A DNA stretch of 64,000 bases from Leucobacter zeae (GCF_016758175.1 NZ_QYAB01000001.1:487256-551255); one strand, 5' to 3'. Numbered from the stretch's first letter, positions 17,785 to 26,114 are shown. A program made the numbers and translations. The notes: generated by a model not told the origin, from the letters alone.

Positions 17785-18237
17785 TTAGACGTCGATCGCG
17801 CCGATGACCTCGCCGTACGGGGTCTCCCCGACCGGCGAGAACCCGATGCGCAGGAAGAACGCCTCGGGTCCGTCCTCACCGCGCTCCCAGAGCACGGTGA
17901 GTCGCGAGACGCCGCGGCGCCTGGCCTCCTCGATCAGTTCGGCGACGGCGAAGGTGCCGACGCCCGAGCCCTGCGCATCCGCATCGACGTTGATGCGCCA
18001 GAGCGCCGCGCGGAACTCCTCCTGAGTCGCCTCGGGATCGAAGTTGCCGTGGATGAACCCGACGACGCGATCGCCGTCGAGCACGACCCGCTGCCATGCG
18101 GTGTGCGCCGGGGTCACCGCGGCCGCCGCCGCATAGGACACGGGGGTGATGAACTGCTCCTGGCCGGGCTTCAGGCTCAGCTGGTTCACGTGGACGATCG
18201 TGGCGGCCGACAGTTCTTCCAGTCTCAGAGCGCTCAT
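17785..18237 (-). CDS. GNAT-family N-acetyltransferase
   Basis: The 150-residue protein shows the acetyl-CoA loop region INVDADAQGSGVGTFAVAELIEEARRRG (in two parts: RINVDADAQGSGVG, then the helix). The C-terminal AFFLRIGFSPVGETPYGE is the usual GNAT beta-6/7 region. It resembles spermidine/streptothricin-type acetyltransferases, but the substrate pocket cannot be read. It ends 4 nt before the start of the transporter gene, so the two form a small operon; acetylation plus export of a toxic amine is a reasonable but untested idea. Confidence 0.82.
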   Translation of the reverse strand: MSALRLEELSAATIVHVNQLSLKPGQEQFITPVSYAAAAAVTPAHTAWQRVVLDGDRVVGFIHGNFDPEATQEEFRAALWRINVDADAQGSGVGTFAVAELIEEARRRGVSRLTVLWERGEDGPEAFFLRIGFSPVGETPYGEVIGAIDV

Positions 18238-18329
18238 GCTCCCAGGCTAGCGCGTGCGCCGCCCGATGCAAGCCGTTGACCCGTGATATCGGTGTGCAGT
18301 ACGGGTTTCCCGGCGTGGATGCGTCCCGT

Positions 18330-19313
18330 TCAGGCGAGTGCGGCGCCGACCGCGGCGGCGGGCGAGTCGTCGGGGAGCACCTGCACCCGAGCGGCGAGAT
18401 CGAGCGACGCGAGGAAGGGCGACTGGGCCGACCACCCGTCGAGCGTGCCTCGGATCCCCTCGATGAGCCGGGTCCCCAGCAGTCGCAGCCCGCCGCCGAT
18501 GACCACGGTGTGCGGATCGACGCTGAGCGCGATCAGGCGCACGCACGCGGCGGCGCCGTCGACGAGACGGTCGAAGGCGTGCGCCGCAGCCGCGTCGCCC
18601 GCGTCGACCGCTGCGAGGAGCGACCTGCCGGGGTGATCCCCGCCTGCGGGCCAGTAGGCGCGCAGCGCCGACCCGCTCGCGACCGTCTCGAGGCAGCCGC
18701 GCTGCCCGCAGGGGCACGGGCGCTGCAGGGGATCGAGCGGGAGGTGCCCGATCTCGCCGGTGACGCCGCGGCCGCCGCGGAGGGGAGCGCCGTCGACGAC
18801 GAAGCCCGCCGCCAGCCCGGTGCCGAGGTTGAGGTAGGCGACGATGCCGTCGAGCCGCATGAGGTGCGCGGCACCGATCGTCGCTGCGGTCACGTCGTTG
18901 TCGAGCGAGACGGGGAGACCGGTCGACGCGGAGAGCCGGTCGGCGAGCGGGAGCCGCTCGATGCCGAGGTTGTACGCGCTGCGGACCTCCCCGCGCTCCC
19001 GGTCGATGAGGCCGGGGATCCCGATCCCGACGGAGGCGAAGCCGCGCGCCTCCGTCCCGGTGAGCGCTGCGAGCTCGGCCACGACGCGCTCGGCTCCGTC
19101 CACGACGCCGTCCGCGCCCGGGGAGGTGCGGATCCGCGCGGTCGCGATGACGGCGCCGTCAGCGTCGAGCGCGACCGCCTCGGTCTTCGTGCCGCCGATG
19201 TCCATCCCGATGCGGAGCGGTGCGGTGCGACCGCGGCTCCTGCTGCCCGCTGGCGCCGCGGGCTCCGAACCGATGCGCGGACGTTCCGGCCGGAGGAGCG
19301 GGACGCCGCTCAC
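18330..19313 (-). CDS. ROK-family sugar kinase (GlcNAc/glucose type)
   Basis: The GTG at 19313 overlaps the glycosidase stop (GTGA). The 327-residue protein has the phosphate-1 loop GMDIGGTKTEAVALD, catalytic Asp in SLDNDVTAA, GEIGHLPLD (zinc His), and the ROK zinc motif CPCGQRGCLE. There is no HTH domain, so it is an enzyme rather than a repressor. As the last gene of the binding protein-permease-GH3 operon it probably phosphorylates the monosaccharide released by the GH3 enzyme, most likely GlcNAc, feeding NagA/NagB encoded 12 kb away. Glucokinase is the alternative. Confidence 0.87.
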   Translation of the reverse strand: MSGVPLLRPERPRIGSEPAAPAGSRSRGRTAPLRIGMDIGGTKTEAVALDADGAVIATARIRTSPGADGVVDGAERVVAELAALTGTEARGFASVGIGIPGLIDRERGEVRSAYNLGIERLPLADRLSASTGLPVSLDNDVTAATIGAAHLMRLDGIVAYLNLGTGLAAGFVVDGAPLRGGRGVTGEIGHLPLDPLQRPCPCGQRGCLETVASGSALRAYWPAGGDHPGRSLLAAVDAGDAAAAHAFDRLVDGAAACVRLIALSVDPHTVVIGGGLRLLGTRLIEGIRGTLDGWSAQSPFLASLDLAARVQVLPDDSPAAAVGAALA

Positions 19314-21091
19314 GACGCGGCTCCGGCGGGCTCTGGCGTCTCGAGGAGTGCGAGCAGCGCCGCGCCGGCGAGCGCGGACGAGCCGAACGTCGCGACGTCG
19401 GCGTACGGGCGCGAGCCCTCCACCGGGGTCTCCGGCCAGCCCATCTCGATGATGAGCGCGGGGACGCCGGCATCGCGGAGCGCGTCGACGCCGTCGCGCG
19501 CGAACTCGTGGCGGTGCAGCTCGCGTCCGATCACGATGACGCCGCGATCCGCTCCCTCGGGCAGCGGCCAGGGCATCGGCGAGGTGCAGCCGACGATGAT
19601 CTGCGGACGTTCCGAGAACCGCGCGGCGGTGTCGTCCCAGGCCGGCAGCGGGTGCGCCGCTGCGGCGAACGGGCCCCAGGGGGCGAATCCCACGGCCATG
19701 TTCGCCTCGGAATCGACCCGCACGACCGCAGCGCCGGGGTGCGCGCCGAGCCAGGCGCGGGCGCGATCCGCGCCGTCGAAGGAGGCGACGATGCGCGCGA
19801 GCTCGGCGGCCGCGTCGCGGTGCGGGGCCAGGTGGTCGTGTCGTCGGGGGGATCCTGCGACTCGTTCCTCGCCCAGGATGACGGAGGCGTGGGGTTGCTC
19901 GCGCGGGGTGACGGGGGAGCGGGGGTCCTCGCGCAGGGCGACGGGAGCGGGCTCCTCGCGCGGGTCGGCCGGGGTCGGGGGCGCCGCGCGGGCGGTCAGC
20001 GCGCGCACCCGTGCGGCGGCCTCGCGCACGCGGGCCTCGGGCAGGCGCCCGTCGGCGACGGCGGCGAGGACCCGGTCCTCGATCTCGCGCAGCTGCTCCG
20101 CCGTCGTGTCGGTGCCGACGCAGAGCAGATCGCAACCGGCGGCGAGTGCGCGGGCCGCGGCCTCGGGAATCCCGATCCCGCCGCTGGCGCCCTGCATGTC
20201 GAGCGCGTCCGAGACGATCGTCCCCGCGAACCCGAGTCGGTCGCGCAGGATTCCCTGCAGGATCGCCCGGCTGAACGTGGCGGGGCGGTCGGGGTCGACT
20301 GCGGGGAGGAGGATGTGCGAGGTCATCACCGTCTCGGCTCCTGCTGCGATCGCGGCGGCGAACGGCGGCAGGTCACGCTCGATCAGCACCTCGAGCGGAG
20401 CGTCGACGACGGGCAGCGCGAGGTGGGAGTCCTGCGCCGTGTCGCCGTGACCCGGGAAGTGCTTGGGGCACGCCAGCGCTCCCGTGCTGCGGAGGCCGTC
20501 GATCCACGCGGCGACGTGGGCGGACGCGCGCTCCGGGTCGGCGCCGAAGCTCCGAGTGCCGATCACGGGGTTCTTCGGATTGCTGTTCACATCGGCGTCG
20601 GGCGCGAGCGCGAGATCGAAGCCCGACGCGAGGATGTCGCGGCCGACCCGGCGCCCGATCTCCTCGGTGTACCCGAGGTCGTCGATCCGGCCCAGGATCG
20701 CTGCCCCGGGGTACGGGGCGCCCTCGAGGTAGTGGAGGCGCGTGACCTCGCCGCCCTCCTCGTCGATCGCGATGAGGGCGTCGGGGGCCGCTGCGCGCAG
20801 CTGTGCGCCGAGCTCGGCGAGCTGGGCGCGGTCCCGAACGTTGCCACCGTAGACGCACGTGGCGAGCAGCCCGTCGCGGAGTGCGGCGAGGAGCCACTCG
20901 GGGGCAGAGAAGCCGGTGAATCCCGGCATCAGCGTCGCGCGGACCTCGCGGCGGAGATCGGCGGGGGCGGACCCTGCGACTCGTTCCTCGCGCAGGATGT
21001 CCGAGGGGTGCTCGCCCTGGGGGACGGAGGGGTGTGCGCCCTGGGGGACGGAGGGGTGCTCGCCCTGGGGGACGGAGGGGTGCTCGCTCAT
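19310..21091 (-). CDS. GH3 beta-N-acetylhexosaminidase (NagZ-like), with repeat insertions
   Basis: The ATG at 21091 overlaps the permease stop (ATGA). The 593-residue protein lacks a signal peptide, so it works in the cytoplasm. The TIM-barrel domain (about 45-365) has the NagZ signature KHFPGHGDTAQDSH, giving the Asp/His dyad, and the nucleophile Asp (about residue 295) in SDALDMQGA. A C-terminal domain follows (about 415-593). Residues 3-28 are three EHPSVPQG-type repeats; residues 31-41 and about 404-414 (ILREERVAGS, ILGEERVAGS) come from two copies of a palindromic element. The role is cleaving GlcNAc from imported chito-oligosaccharide or wall fragments. Confidence 0.87.
   Translation of the reverse strand: MSEHPSVPQGEHPSVPQGAHPSVPQGEHPSDILREERVAGSAPADLRREVRATLMPGFTGFSAPEWLLAALRDGLLATCVYGGNVRDRAQLAELGAQLRAAAPDALIAIDEEGGEVTRLHYLEGAPYPGAAILGRIDDLGYTEEIGRRVGRDILASGFDLALAPDADVNSNPKNPVIGTRSFGADPERASAHVAAWIDGLRSTGALACPKHFPGHGDTAQDSHLALPVVDAPLEVLIERDLPPFAAAIAAGAETVMTSHILLPAVDPDRPATFSRAILQGILRDRLGFAGTIVSDALDMQGASGGIGIPEAAARALAAGCDLLCVGTDTTAEQLREIEDRVLAAVADGRLPEARVREAAARVRALTARAAPPTPADPREEPAPVALREDPRSPVTPREQPHASVILGEERVAGSPRRHDHLAPHRDAAAELARIVASFDGADRARAWLGAHPGAAVVRVDSEANMAVGFAPWGPFAAAAHPLPAWDDTAARFSERPQIIVGCTSPMPWPLPEGADRGVIVIGRELHRHEFARDGVDALRDAGVPALIIEMGWPETPVEGSRPYADVATFGSSALAGAALLALLETPEPAGAAS
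19851..19882 (-). repeat. REP-like palindromic element, in-frame copy B
   Basis: gatcctgcgactcgttcctc at 19851-19870 continues into a near-complementary cccaggatgac half, and is translated in the GH3 gene as ILGEERVAGS. Degenerate 27-30-nt echoes follow to about 19980, encoding REEPAPVAL/REDPRSPVTP/REQPHASV. Confidence 0.75.
20971..20999 (-). repeat. REP-like palindromic element, in-frame copy C
   Basis: accctgcgactcgttcctcg at 20971-20990 plus cgcaggatg to 20999 forms an inverted repeat (CCTGCG/CGCAGG) and encodes ILREERVAGS near the N-terminus of the GH3 protein. Confidence 0.75.
21005..21091 (-). repeat. 24-bp tandem repeat, 3.6 copies, at the GH3 start
   Basis: Units begin GGGGTGCTCGCCCTGGGGG at 21005, 21029 and 21053, with a partial copy reaching the ATG at 21091. 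They encode EHPSVPQG-type octapeptides. The partial copy includes the permease stop/GH3 start overlap, so expansion has not broken coupling. Confidence 0.85.
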
Positions 21092-21984
21092 CCCTTCACC
21101 GCCCCGCTGACCAGGCCGCTCGTCATGCGGCCCTGGACGAACATGAAGAAGATGATGACGGGCACGGCGACGAGCGTCGACGCCGCCATGACGTCGCCCC
21201 AGTCGATCGCGCGGGAGGCCGACTGCTGGATGAACCCGCGCAGCCAGAGAGGGAGAGTCTGCGTGCCTGAATCCTGCAGGATCACGAGCGCGACCGTGAA
21301 CTCGTTCCACGCCTGGAGGAACGCGTACACGCCGCTCGCGATGAGGCCGGGCGCGAGCAGCGGGAAGGTGATGCGCAGGAACGCCTGCGTGCGACTCAGC
21401 CCGTCGACCATCGCCGCCTCCTCGAGGTCGGCCGGGACGCCCGCGACGAACCCGCGGAGCATCCAGATGGTGAACGGCACGACGGCCGCGATGTAGATGA
21501 TGCTGACGCCGATGACGGAGTTCAGCAGGCCGATCGAGCCCATCAGCTTGTACTGCGCGATGAACATGCCCTCGGCGGGCAGCATCTGGATGAAGAGCAC
21601 GGCGAGCACGAAGCTGCGCCGGCCCTTGAACCGGAAGCGGCTGATGGCGAGCGCCGCGAGGAACGCGAAGAGCAGGCAGCAGGTCACGGCGATCGCCGCG
21701 ACGGCGACGCTGATCCCGAGCGCGCTGAAGAACGAGCCGTCGGCGAAGACCGACCGGAAGTTCTTGAGCGAGCCCCCGAACGGGAGGAGCGTGGGCGTCG
21801 TCTGCTCGAGCACCGCGTTCGGCAGCAGCGAGGAGTTCAGCATCCAGTAGACGGGGAACGCCCAGACGATCGCGAGCACGATGGCGAGCGCCCCGAAGAC
21901 GGCACGGGCCGTGCGGCCGGTGCGACCCCGGCGGCGCGCCGATCCTGCCGGCATCGCGATCGCGGCGGTTTCGGTGCGGGTCAT
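21088..21984 (-). CDS. Carbohydrate ABC transporter permease (MalG-like)
   Basis: The 298-residue protein has six predicted membrane helices and the cytosolic EAA loop DLEEAAMVDGLSRTQAFLRI, which contacts the ATPase. The ATG at 21984 overlaps the stop of the first permease (ATGA). The C-terminal SGLVSGAVKG is typical of MalG-type subunits (CUT1 family, oligosaccharide import). It works with the adjacent MalF-like permease, the lipoprotein encoded upstream, and probably the MsiK-like ATPase at 26219-27301, since the operon has no ATPase. Confidence 0.9.
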   Translation of the reverse strand: MTRTETAAIAMPAGSARRRGRTGRTARAVFGALAIVLAIVWAFPVYWMLNSSLLPNAVLEQTTPTLLPFGGSLKNFRSVFADGSFFSALGISVAVAAIAVTCCLLFAFLAALAISRFRFKGRRSFVLAVLFIQMLPAEGMFIAQYKLMGSIGLLNSVIGVSIIYIAAVVPFTIWMLRGFVAGVPADLEEAAMVDGLSRTQAFLRITFPLLAPGLIASGVYAFLQAWNEFTVALVILQDSGTQTLPLWLRGFIQQSASRAIDWGDVMAASTLVAVPVIIFFMFVQGRMTSGLVSGAVKG

Positions 21985-22949
21985 CGTTCCTCGTCCTCCT
22001 TGAGCAGGTTGCGCACGTAGGCCCAGCTCAGCGCGATCGTGAGCAGCAGCACGAAGATGGACATCGCGCTCGCCATGGCGAAGTCGCTCGACCCGACGCC
22101 GAGCTGGTAGATGTACGTGCCGAGCACGTCGGTCTGGCTGGCGATGGATCCACGATCCTGCAGCAGCTTGATCTGGGCGAAGACCCGCAGATCCCAGATG
22201 ATCTGCAGCAGCATCACGATGCCGAGCACCGGCTTGATGATGGGGGCGATGATGAAGCGGAGGCGCTGCCACCGGTTCGCGCCGTCCATCTGCGCCGCCT
22301 CGAGCACCTCGCCCGACACCTGCGTGAGGCCGGCGTAGACGGAGAACGCGACGAACGGCACGCTCATCCAGACGACGATGATGAGGGCGACGACGAAGAA
22401 GCTCAGCGGATGCTGCAGCCAGTTGTGGCCCTGGGCGGGGATGCCGACGCTCGTGAGCGCCCAGTTGAAGAGGCCGCGGCGCCAGTCGAAGATCCAGTTC
22501 CAGATGGTCATGGCCGCGACCACCGGAGTGGCCCACGCGAGCAGCATGGAGATCTGGAGGGTGATGCGGATGGGGGTCGACACCGCCTGCATGAGCAGCG
22601 CCATCCCGATTCCGACGACCATGGTGACGCCCGCGGTCGCGAGGCAGAACGCGACGGAGCGCGCGACGACGAGCCAGGTCGTCGATGTCGAGAAGAGGTC
22701 GACGTAGTTGTCGAACCACACCCACTCGGGCGGCTGCCCGAACTGCTGCGAGAGCCCGAATCGCTGCATCGAGGTGATGAGCTGCCAGACGATCGGGTAG
22801 CCGAGCGCGAGCAGCACGATCAGGGTGGCGGGCAGCAGCAGCGCATACGGGGTGAGACGGAACTTGCGCCGCCTCGGGGCGGGCGCCGTGGGGCGCGTTT
22901 CGGCTGGTGCCGCGGCTCGCGCTTCGGCTCGCGCAGTGCTGGTGCTCAT
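21981..22949 (-). CDS. Carbohydrate ABC transporter permease (MalF-like)
   Basis: The 322-residue protein starts MSTSTARAEARAAAPAETRP (a long Ala/Pro-rich cytosolic tail) followed by six predicted membrane helices. The EAA loop reads EVLEAAQMDGANRWQRLRFI. It is the first permease of a CUT1 importer, separated by 157 bp from the binding-protein gene; that gap holds a hairpin element, so permease level is probably lower than binding-protein level. Confidence 0.9.
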   Translation of the reverse strand: MSTSTARAEARAAAPAETRPTAPAPRRRKFRLTPYALLLPATLIVLLALGYPIVWQLITSMQRFGLSQQFGQPPEWVWFDNYVDLFSTSTTWLVVARSVAFCLATAGVTMVVGIGMALLMQAVSTPIRITLQISMLLAWATPVVAAMTIWNWIFDWRRGLFNWALTSVGIPAQGHNWLQHPLSFFVVALIIVVWMSVPFVAFSVYAGLTQVSGEVLEAAQMDGANRWQRLRFIIAPIIKPVLGIVMLLQIIWDLRVFAQIKLLQDRGSIASQTDVLGTYIYQLGVGSSDFAMASAMSIFVLLLTIALSWAYVRNLLKEDEER

Positions 22950-23020
22950 CGCCGGCCTTTCTGGGGGAGGGGTGGTGCGGGCGCAGGACCCCCGCTGCTG
23001 CGGAGGCCCTGCGCCCTCGG

Positions 23021-23083
23021 GATCCTGCGTACTGCGACTTCCTACGGTCGCGCAGCATGACGAGCTGTGCTCGCGCAGGATGA
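23021..23083. repeat. REP-like palindromic element, intergenic copy D
   Basis: ATCCTGCG (23022-23029) pairs with CGCAGGAT (23074-23081), enclosing an inner CTGCGAC (23032-23038)/GTCGCGCAG (23047-23055) hairpin. It lies between the binding-protein gene and the first permease gene, where a stable mRNA hairpin could protect the upstream message or reduce downstream expression. Confidence 0.8.
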
Positions 23084-23106
23084 CACTGAGGGCCGCGCCC
23101 TCGGTG

Positions 23107-24456
23107 TCACTTCAGGTTGAGGAGCGGATCGAGCTTCGCGTTGGTGTCCTTGGCGAGCTGCTCGAGATCCTTCGCATCGCGGATCTGCGCGAAGAACTCC
23201 TCCATGATGTTCTTCGACTCGATCGCCGCCCAGCCCGGTGCCGCGGGGGTGAGCTTCGAGTTCGACGCCGACTCGATGAGGGCCTTCGCGAACTGGTCCT
23301 CTCCCAGCGCGGAGGTGTACTCCTGATTGGCGGGCCCGAGACCGTTCTTGCCGAGCATGGTCTGGTACTCCTCGGAGAAGATGATCTTCAGCAGCTCCTT
23401 GGCGAGTTCGGGGTTCTTCGACTTCGCCGAGACCGCGATGTTCGATCCGCCCGCGAAGACCGGTGCTGGCTTGCCGTCGTTGCCCGGCAGCACGAAGGTG
23501 CCGAAGGTGTCGTCGTTCCACTCGCGGACGGGCTCACCGTCCTCGCCCTCGACGAGGTCGCCGATCGACCAGTGGGCCCAACCCGGTGCCATGATCGTCG
23601 CGGCGGCGAGCGACAGGTCGTCGGTCACGTTGCCGTCCTCGTCCTTGACCTGGTCGGAGTCGTTGAGGAACTGGTACTGGTTCGCGTCCTTCGCGTCGTT
23701 CGGGGCGTTCGACGCATCGCGGTAGATCGCCTGCAGCTGCTCGAGGCCCTTGACCGACTCGGGGGAATCGAGGGTGGCCTTCCACTCGCCGCCCTCGAAC
23801 TCGGCGATCTCGCCGCCGTTCGCGAAGATCCATGAGATGCCGTCGCGCCAGTCCTGGCCGCCCAGGTAGAAGCCCGAGAAGTTGTCGATCTTCTTCGGGT
23901 TCTTCTCGGTGATGGTCTTGACCGCGGCGTTGAACTCGTCGAGGGTCGTCGGCGTCTCGACGCCGGCGGCCTCCCACACGTCCTTGCGGGTGAACATGTA
24001 GCGCGAGCCGAAGTAGTAGGGCAGCGCGTAGTGCTTGTCCTCGACCGTGCCTGCGTCGACGAACGACTGCAGCAGGTGCTCGCCGCCGAGCTCCTCGTAC
24101 ATGTCGGTGAGGTCGAGGAACGCGCCGACGTTCGTGAACGTGGGCGACTGGGTGTTGCCGATCTCGGTGACGTCGGGGGTGTTGTTCTCGTCGGGCAGCG
24201 CCGTCGTGAGCTTCGTGACGAGGTCGCCCCAGCCCTGCTCCTCGATCTTCAGGGTCGCGCCGGTCTCGTCCGCGAACTCCTTCTTGAGGTAGTCCCGGAG
24301 CTCGTCGGGGGTGTCGCCGCCCGCGAGCCAGAGCGTGATGGTCTTGCCCTCGCCGTCGACCTCGCCGCCTGCGGTGCCGCCGCCCTGGCTGCATCCGGTG
24401 AACAGCAGCGCCGAAGCCACGGCCGCCGCCATGAGGCCGGTGAGCTTTCTCTTCAT
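23107..24456 (-). CDS. Extracellular sugar-binding lipoprotein of a CUT1 ABC importer
   Basis: The 449-residue protein has a lipoprotein signal peptide with lipobox LLFTGC (Cys22) and the SBP_bac_1 fold: ITLWLAGGDTPDELRDYLKKEF, PDVTEIGNTQSPTF, ALPYYFGSRYMFTRKDVWEAAG, and GGSNIAVSAKSKNPELAKELLKII. AAGGA precedes the ATG. Its neighbours (intracellular GH3, ROK kinase) and its general likeness to NgcE/DasA-type proteins suggest GlcNAc or chitobiose as ligand. Binding specificity is inferred from context. Confidence 0.88.
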   Translation of the reverse strand: MKRKLTGLMAAAVASALLFTGCSQGGGTAGGEVDGEGKTITLWLAGGDTPDELRDYLKKEFADETGATLKIEEQGWGDLVTKLTTALPDENNTPDVTEIGNTQSPTFTNVGAFLDLTDMYEELGGEHLLQSFVDAGTVEDKHYALPYYFGSRYMFTRKDVWEAAGVETPTTLDEFNAAVKTITEKNPKKIDNFSGFYLGGQDWRDGISWIFANGGEIAEFEGGEWKATLDSPESVKGLEQLQAIYRDASNAPNDAKDANQYQFLNDSDQVKDEDGNVTDDLSLAAATIMAPGWAHWSIGDLVEGEDGEPVREWNDDTFGTFVLPGNDGKPAPVFAGGSNIAVSAKSKNPELAKELLKIIFSEEYQTMLGKNGLGPANQEYTSALGEDQFAKALIESASNSKLTPAAPGWAAIESKNIMEEFFAQIRDAKDLEQLAKDTNAKLDPLLNLK

Positions 24457-24654
24457 GGTGTCTTCCTTTCGATGCGCCGCGTCGCCCGATGAGGCGGTGC
24501 GGCTCGTGATGCGCGATCCGGCCGATGCCGGTTCGCGGTCGATGTTGAGTTGTGGGGGTCTGTGCTGCCGATCCCGGCTGCCGCGCGGGCCGCCGGTTCC
24601 GGGTGCCGGGGGAGCGGGGTGTCCGGGTTCCCGATCCGGACCCGCCCCGCGCGG

Positions 24655-25890
24655 TCAGCTCACGCCGAGTCGCTCCTTCAGCACGGTCGCGGTGGCGCCG
24701 CGCAGGATCAGGTCCTCGCCCTGCGTGCTCGTGCGCAGCACCAGATCGTCATGGGTGTCGGGCATCGTGCGGCGCTGCAGGATCTCGAGCGCGGCCTCGG
24801 CGAGCGTGCCGCCGATGAGTTCGGTCGGCCCGGCGAGCACGACCTCGGCGAGGTTCAGCACGCCGACCACCGGCGCGAGCGCCACGCCGAGCCGCTGGCC
24901 CGCCTCGCGCAGCACCTGATCGCGGGCATCGGGGCCGGCTTCGGCGAGCGAGCGCGTGAGCGGCGGAACCGAGAGCCAGTGCTCGAGCACCTGCTCGCGC
25001 GAATAGGGCGCCTCGAGGCCCAGATCGGTGCCGACCATGACCTGGCCGATCTCGCCCGAGGCGAAACGGCTGCCCGCGACCGGACGGCCCCCGATGATGA
25101 GGCCGGAGCCCACACCGTGGCCGATCGTGACGAGGATGAAGTTGTCGCTCGAGTCGCCGAAGCTGTATTCGGCGAGCGCCGCCACATTGGCGTCGTTCGC
25201 GACGACGGTGGGGAGCCCGGTGCGCTGCTCGAGGATGCGCTGCAGCGGGAAGTTCGTCCAGCCCAGGTTGGGCGCCGTGCGCACGGTGCCGGTGTCGTCG
25301 ACGACGCCGGGGGTGCCGACGCCCAGGCCGAGCACGGGCACGGCCGCCTGCCCGCGCAGCTCCTGCGCCAGCCCGACCGCGAGTTCGCATGCGGCCTCGC
25401 CCGTCGCGTCGCCGCGTTCGACCTGCGCGCGGGCGATGATGTCGCCGTCGACGCTCATGAGGGCGCCCCGGAGCACGAGGTGGTCGCTGAGGTCGAGCGC
25501 CACGACCACGAACGCGTCGCGGGCCAGGTCGACGAGGATCGCGGGCTTGCCCGGGCGCTGGGACTCCTGCGGTCCGAGCTCGTGGATGAGGCCCTCGGCC
25601 ATGAGCTCGGCGACGATGACCGAGATCGTGACCTTCGTGAGGCCGGTCGTGCGTGCGATCTCGGCGCGGCTGCGCGGGCCGGAGACGTACAGGGTCTGGA
25701 GCACGAGCGTGCGGTTGTGGAGCTTCGCGTCGCCCGGCGTCGCCTTCAGGACGGTGCGGAGCGATCGCGCGCCGAACGACGCCGGCGTGTATCCGGCGGC
25801 GGGGGCTTCGGGGGTGCCTGGATGCGCCGGGGCGCCGGTGTGCGCCGGGGGTCCGGGGTGCGCCGGGGTGCGCTTCGATGCGTCCGTCAT
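24655..25890 (-). CDS. ROK-family transcriptional repressor (NagC/XylR-like)
   Basis: The start at ATG 25890 (MTDASKRTP) is chosen because the operator-like palindromes lie just upstream of it; a start at 25926 would place them inside the gene. After a Pro-rich tail with PAHTGAPAHPG repeats come an HTH (NRTLVLQTLYVSGPRSRAEIARTTGLTKVTISVIV, about 60-95) and a ROK domain (VVALDLSDHLVLRGALMS, LGLGVGTPGVVDDTGTV, GHGVGSGLIIGG, SGEIGQVMVG). The usual zinc CxCGxxGC motif is absent and the sequence there reads LGLEAPYSREQVLE, so metal and kinase activity are probably lost. It lies 198 bp before the sugar-binding protein gene and most likely represses that operon. Confidence 0.87.
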   Translation of the reverse strand: MTDASKRTPAHPGPPAHTGAPAHPGTPEAPAAGYTPASFGARSLRTVLKATPGDAKLHNRTLVLQTLYVSGPRSRAEIARTTGLTKVTISVIVAELMAEGLIHELGPQESQRPGKPAILVDLARDAFVVVALDLSDHLVLRGALMSVDGDIIARAQVERGDATGEAACELAVGLAQELRGQAAVPVLGLGVGTPGVVDDTGTVRTAPNLGWTNFPLQRILEQRTGLPTVVANDANVAALAEYSFGDSSDNFILVTIGHGVGSGLIIGGRPVAGSRFASGEIGQVMVGTDLGLEAPYSREQVLEHWLSVPPLTRSLAEAGPDARDQVLREAGQRLGVALAPVVGVLNLAEVVLAGPTELIGGTLAEAALEILQRRTMPDTHDDLVLRTSTQGEDLILRGATATVLKERLGVS

Positions 25891-25892
25891 GA

Positions 25893-25918
25893 GAGTTAGT
25901 AAAGCTAACGAACTAAAT
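25893..25918 (-). promoter_or_regulatory. Probable ROK operator before the repressor gene
   Basis: TTAGT (25896-25900) and ACTAA (25912-25916) form an inverted pair like the TTAGTTnnTT half-sites of ROK repressors; a second perfect repeat, GTTAG (25895-25899)/CTAAC (25905-25909), overlaps it. It is a rare A/T-rich patch directly upstream of the ATG at 25890, fitting autoregulation. Confidence 0.6.
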
Positions 25919-26041
25919 ATTCGCAACCCCGTCGTGCAGCGTTCCCCGCGTCGTAACCGAACTGTGACTTACGCGCTCGCGCTGCGCCCGCCTGCGCTGC
26001 GCTCGCATTTGCGCGGCGCTCGCGACCCCGCCTCGGCGCCA

Positions 26042-26114
26042 CGATACGAATCCGGGTCACTTGGGTGGGGTGTTTGCGTCAAACACCCCACCCAAGTGAC
26101 CCGGATTCGTATCG
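26042..26114. repeat. Perfect hairpin: 35-bp arms, 3-nt loop
   Basis: Bases 26042-26076 (beginning CGATACGAATCCGGGTCACT) are the exact reverse complement of 26080-26114, with loop CGT. It stands in a 328-bp gene-free stretch (25891-26218) between the MsiK-like gene and the ROK repressor, both leftward. No T-run follows on the minus strand. Apart from this hairpin and the operator region I see nothing coding in that stretch. Confidence 0.9.

Noticed and set aside
24655..25890. The ROK protein as a sugar kinase
   Set aside because: It has an N-terminal HTH and lacks the CxCGxxGC zinc motif, and an operator-like sequence sits directly upstream.
26042..26114. A plain intrinsic terminator
   Set aside because: The 35-bp perfect stem is far longer than normal and there is no T-run, so I list it as a repeat with unknown role.
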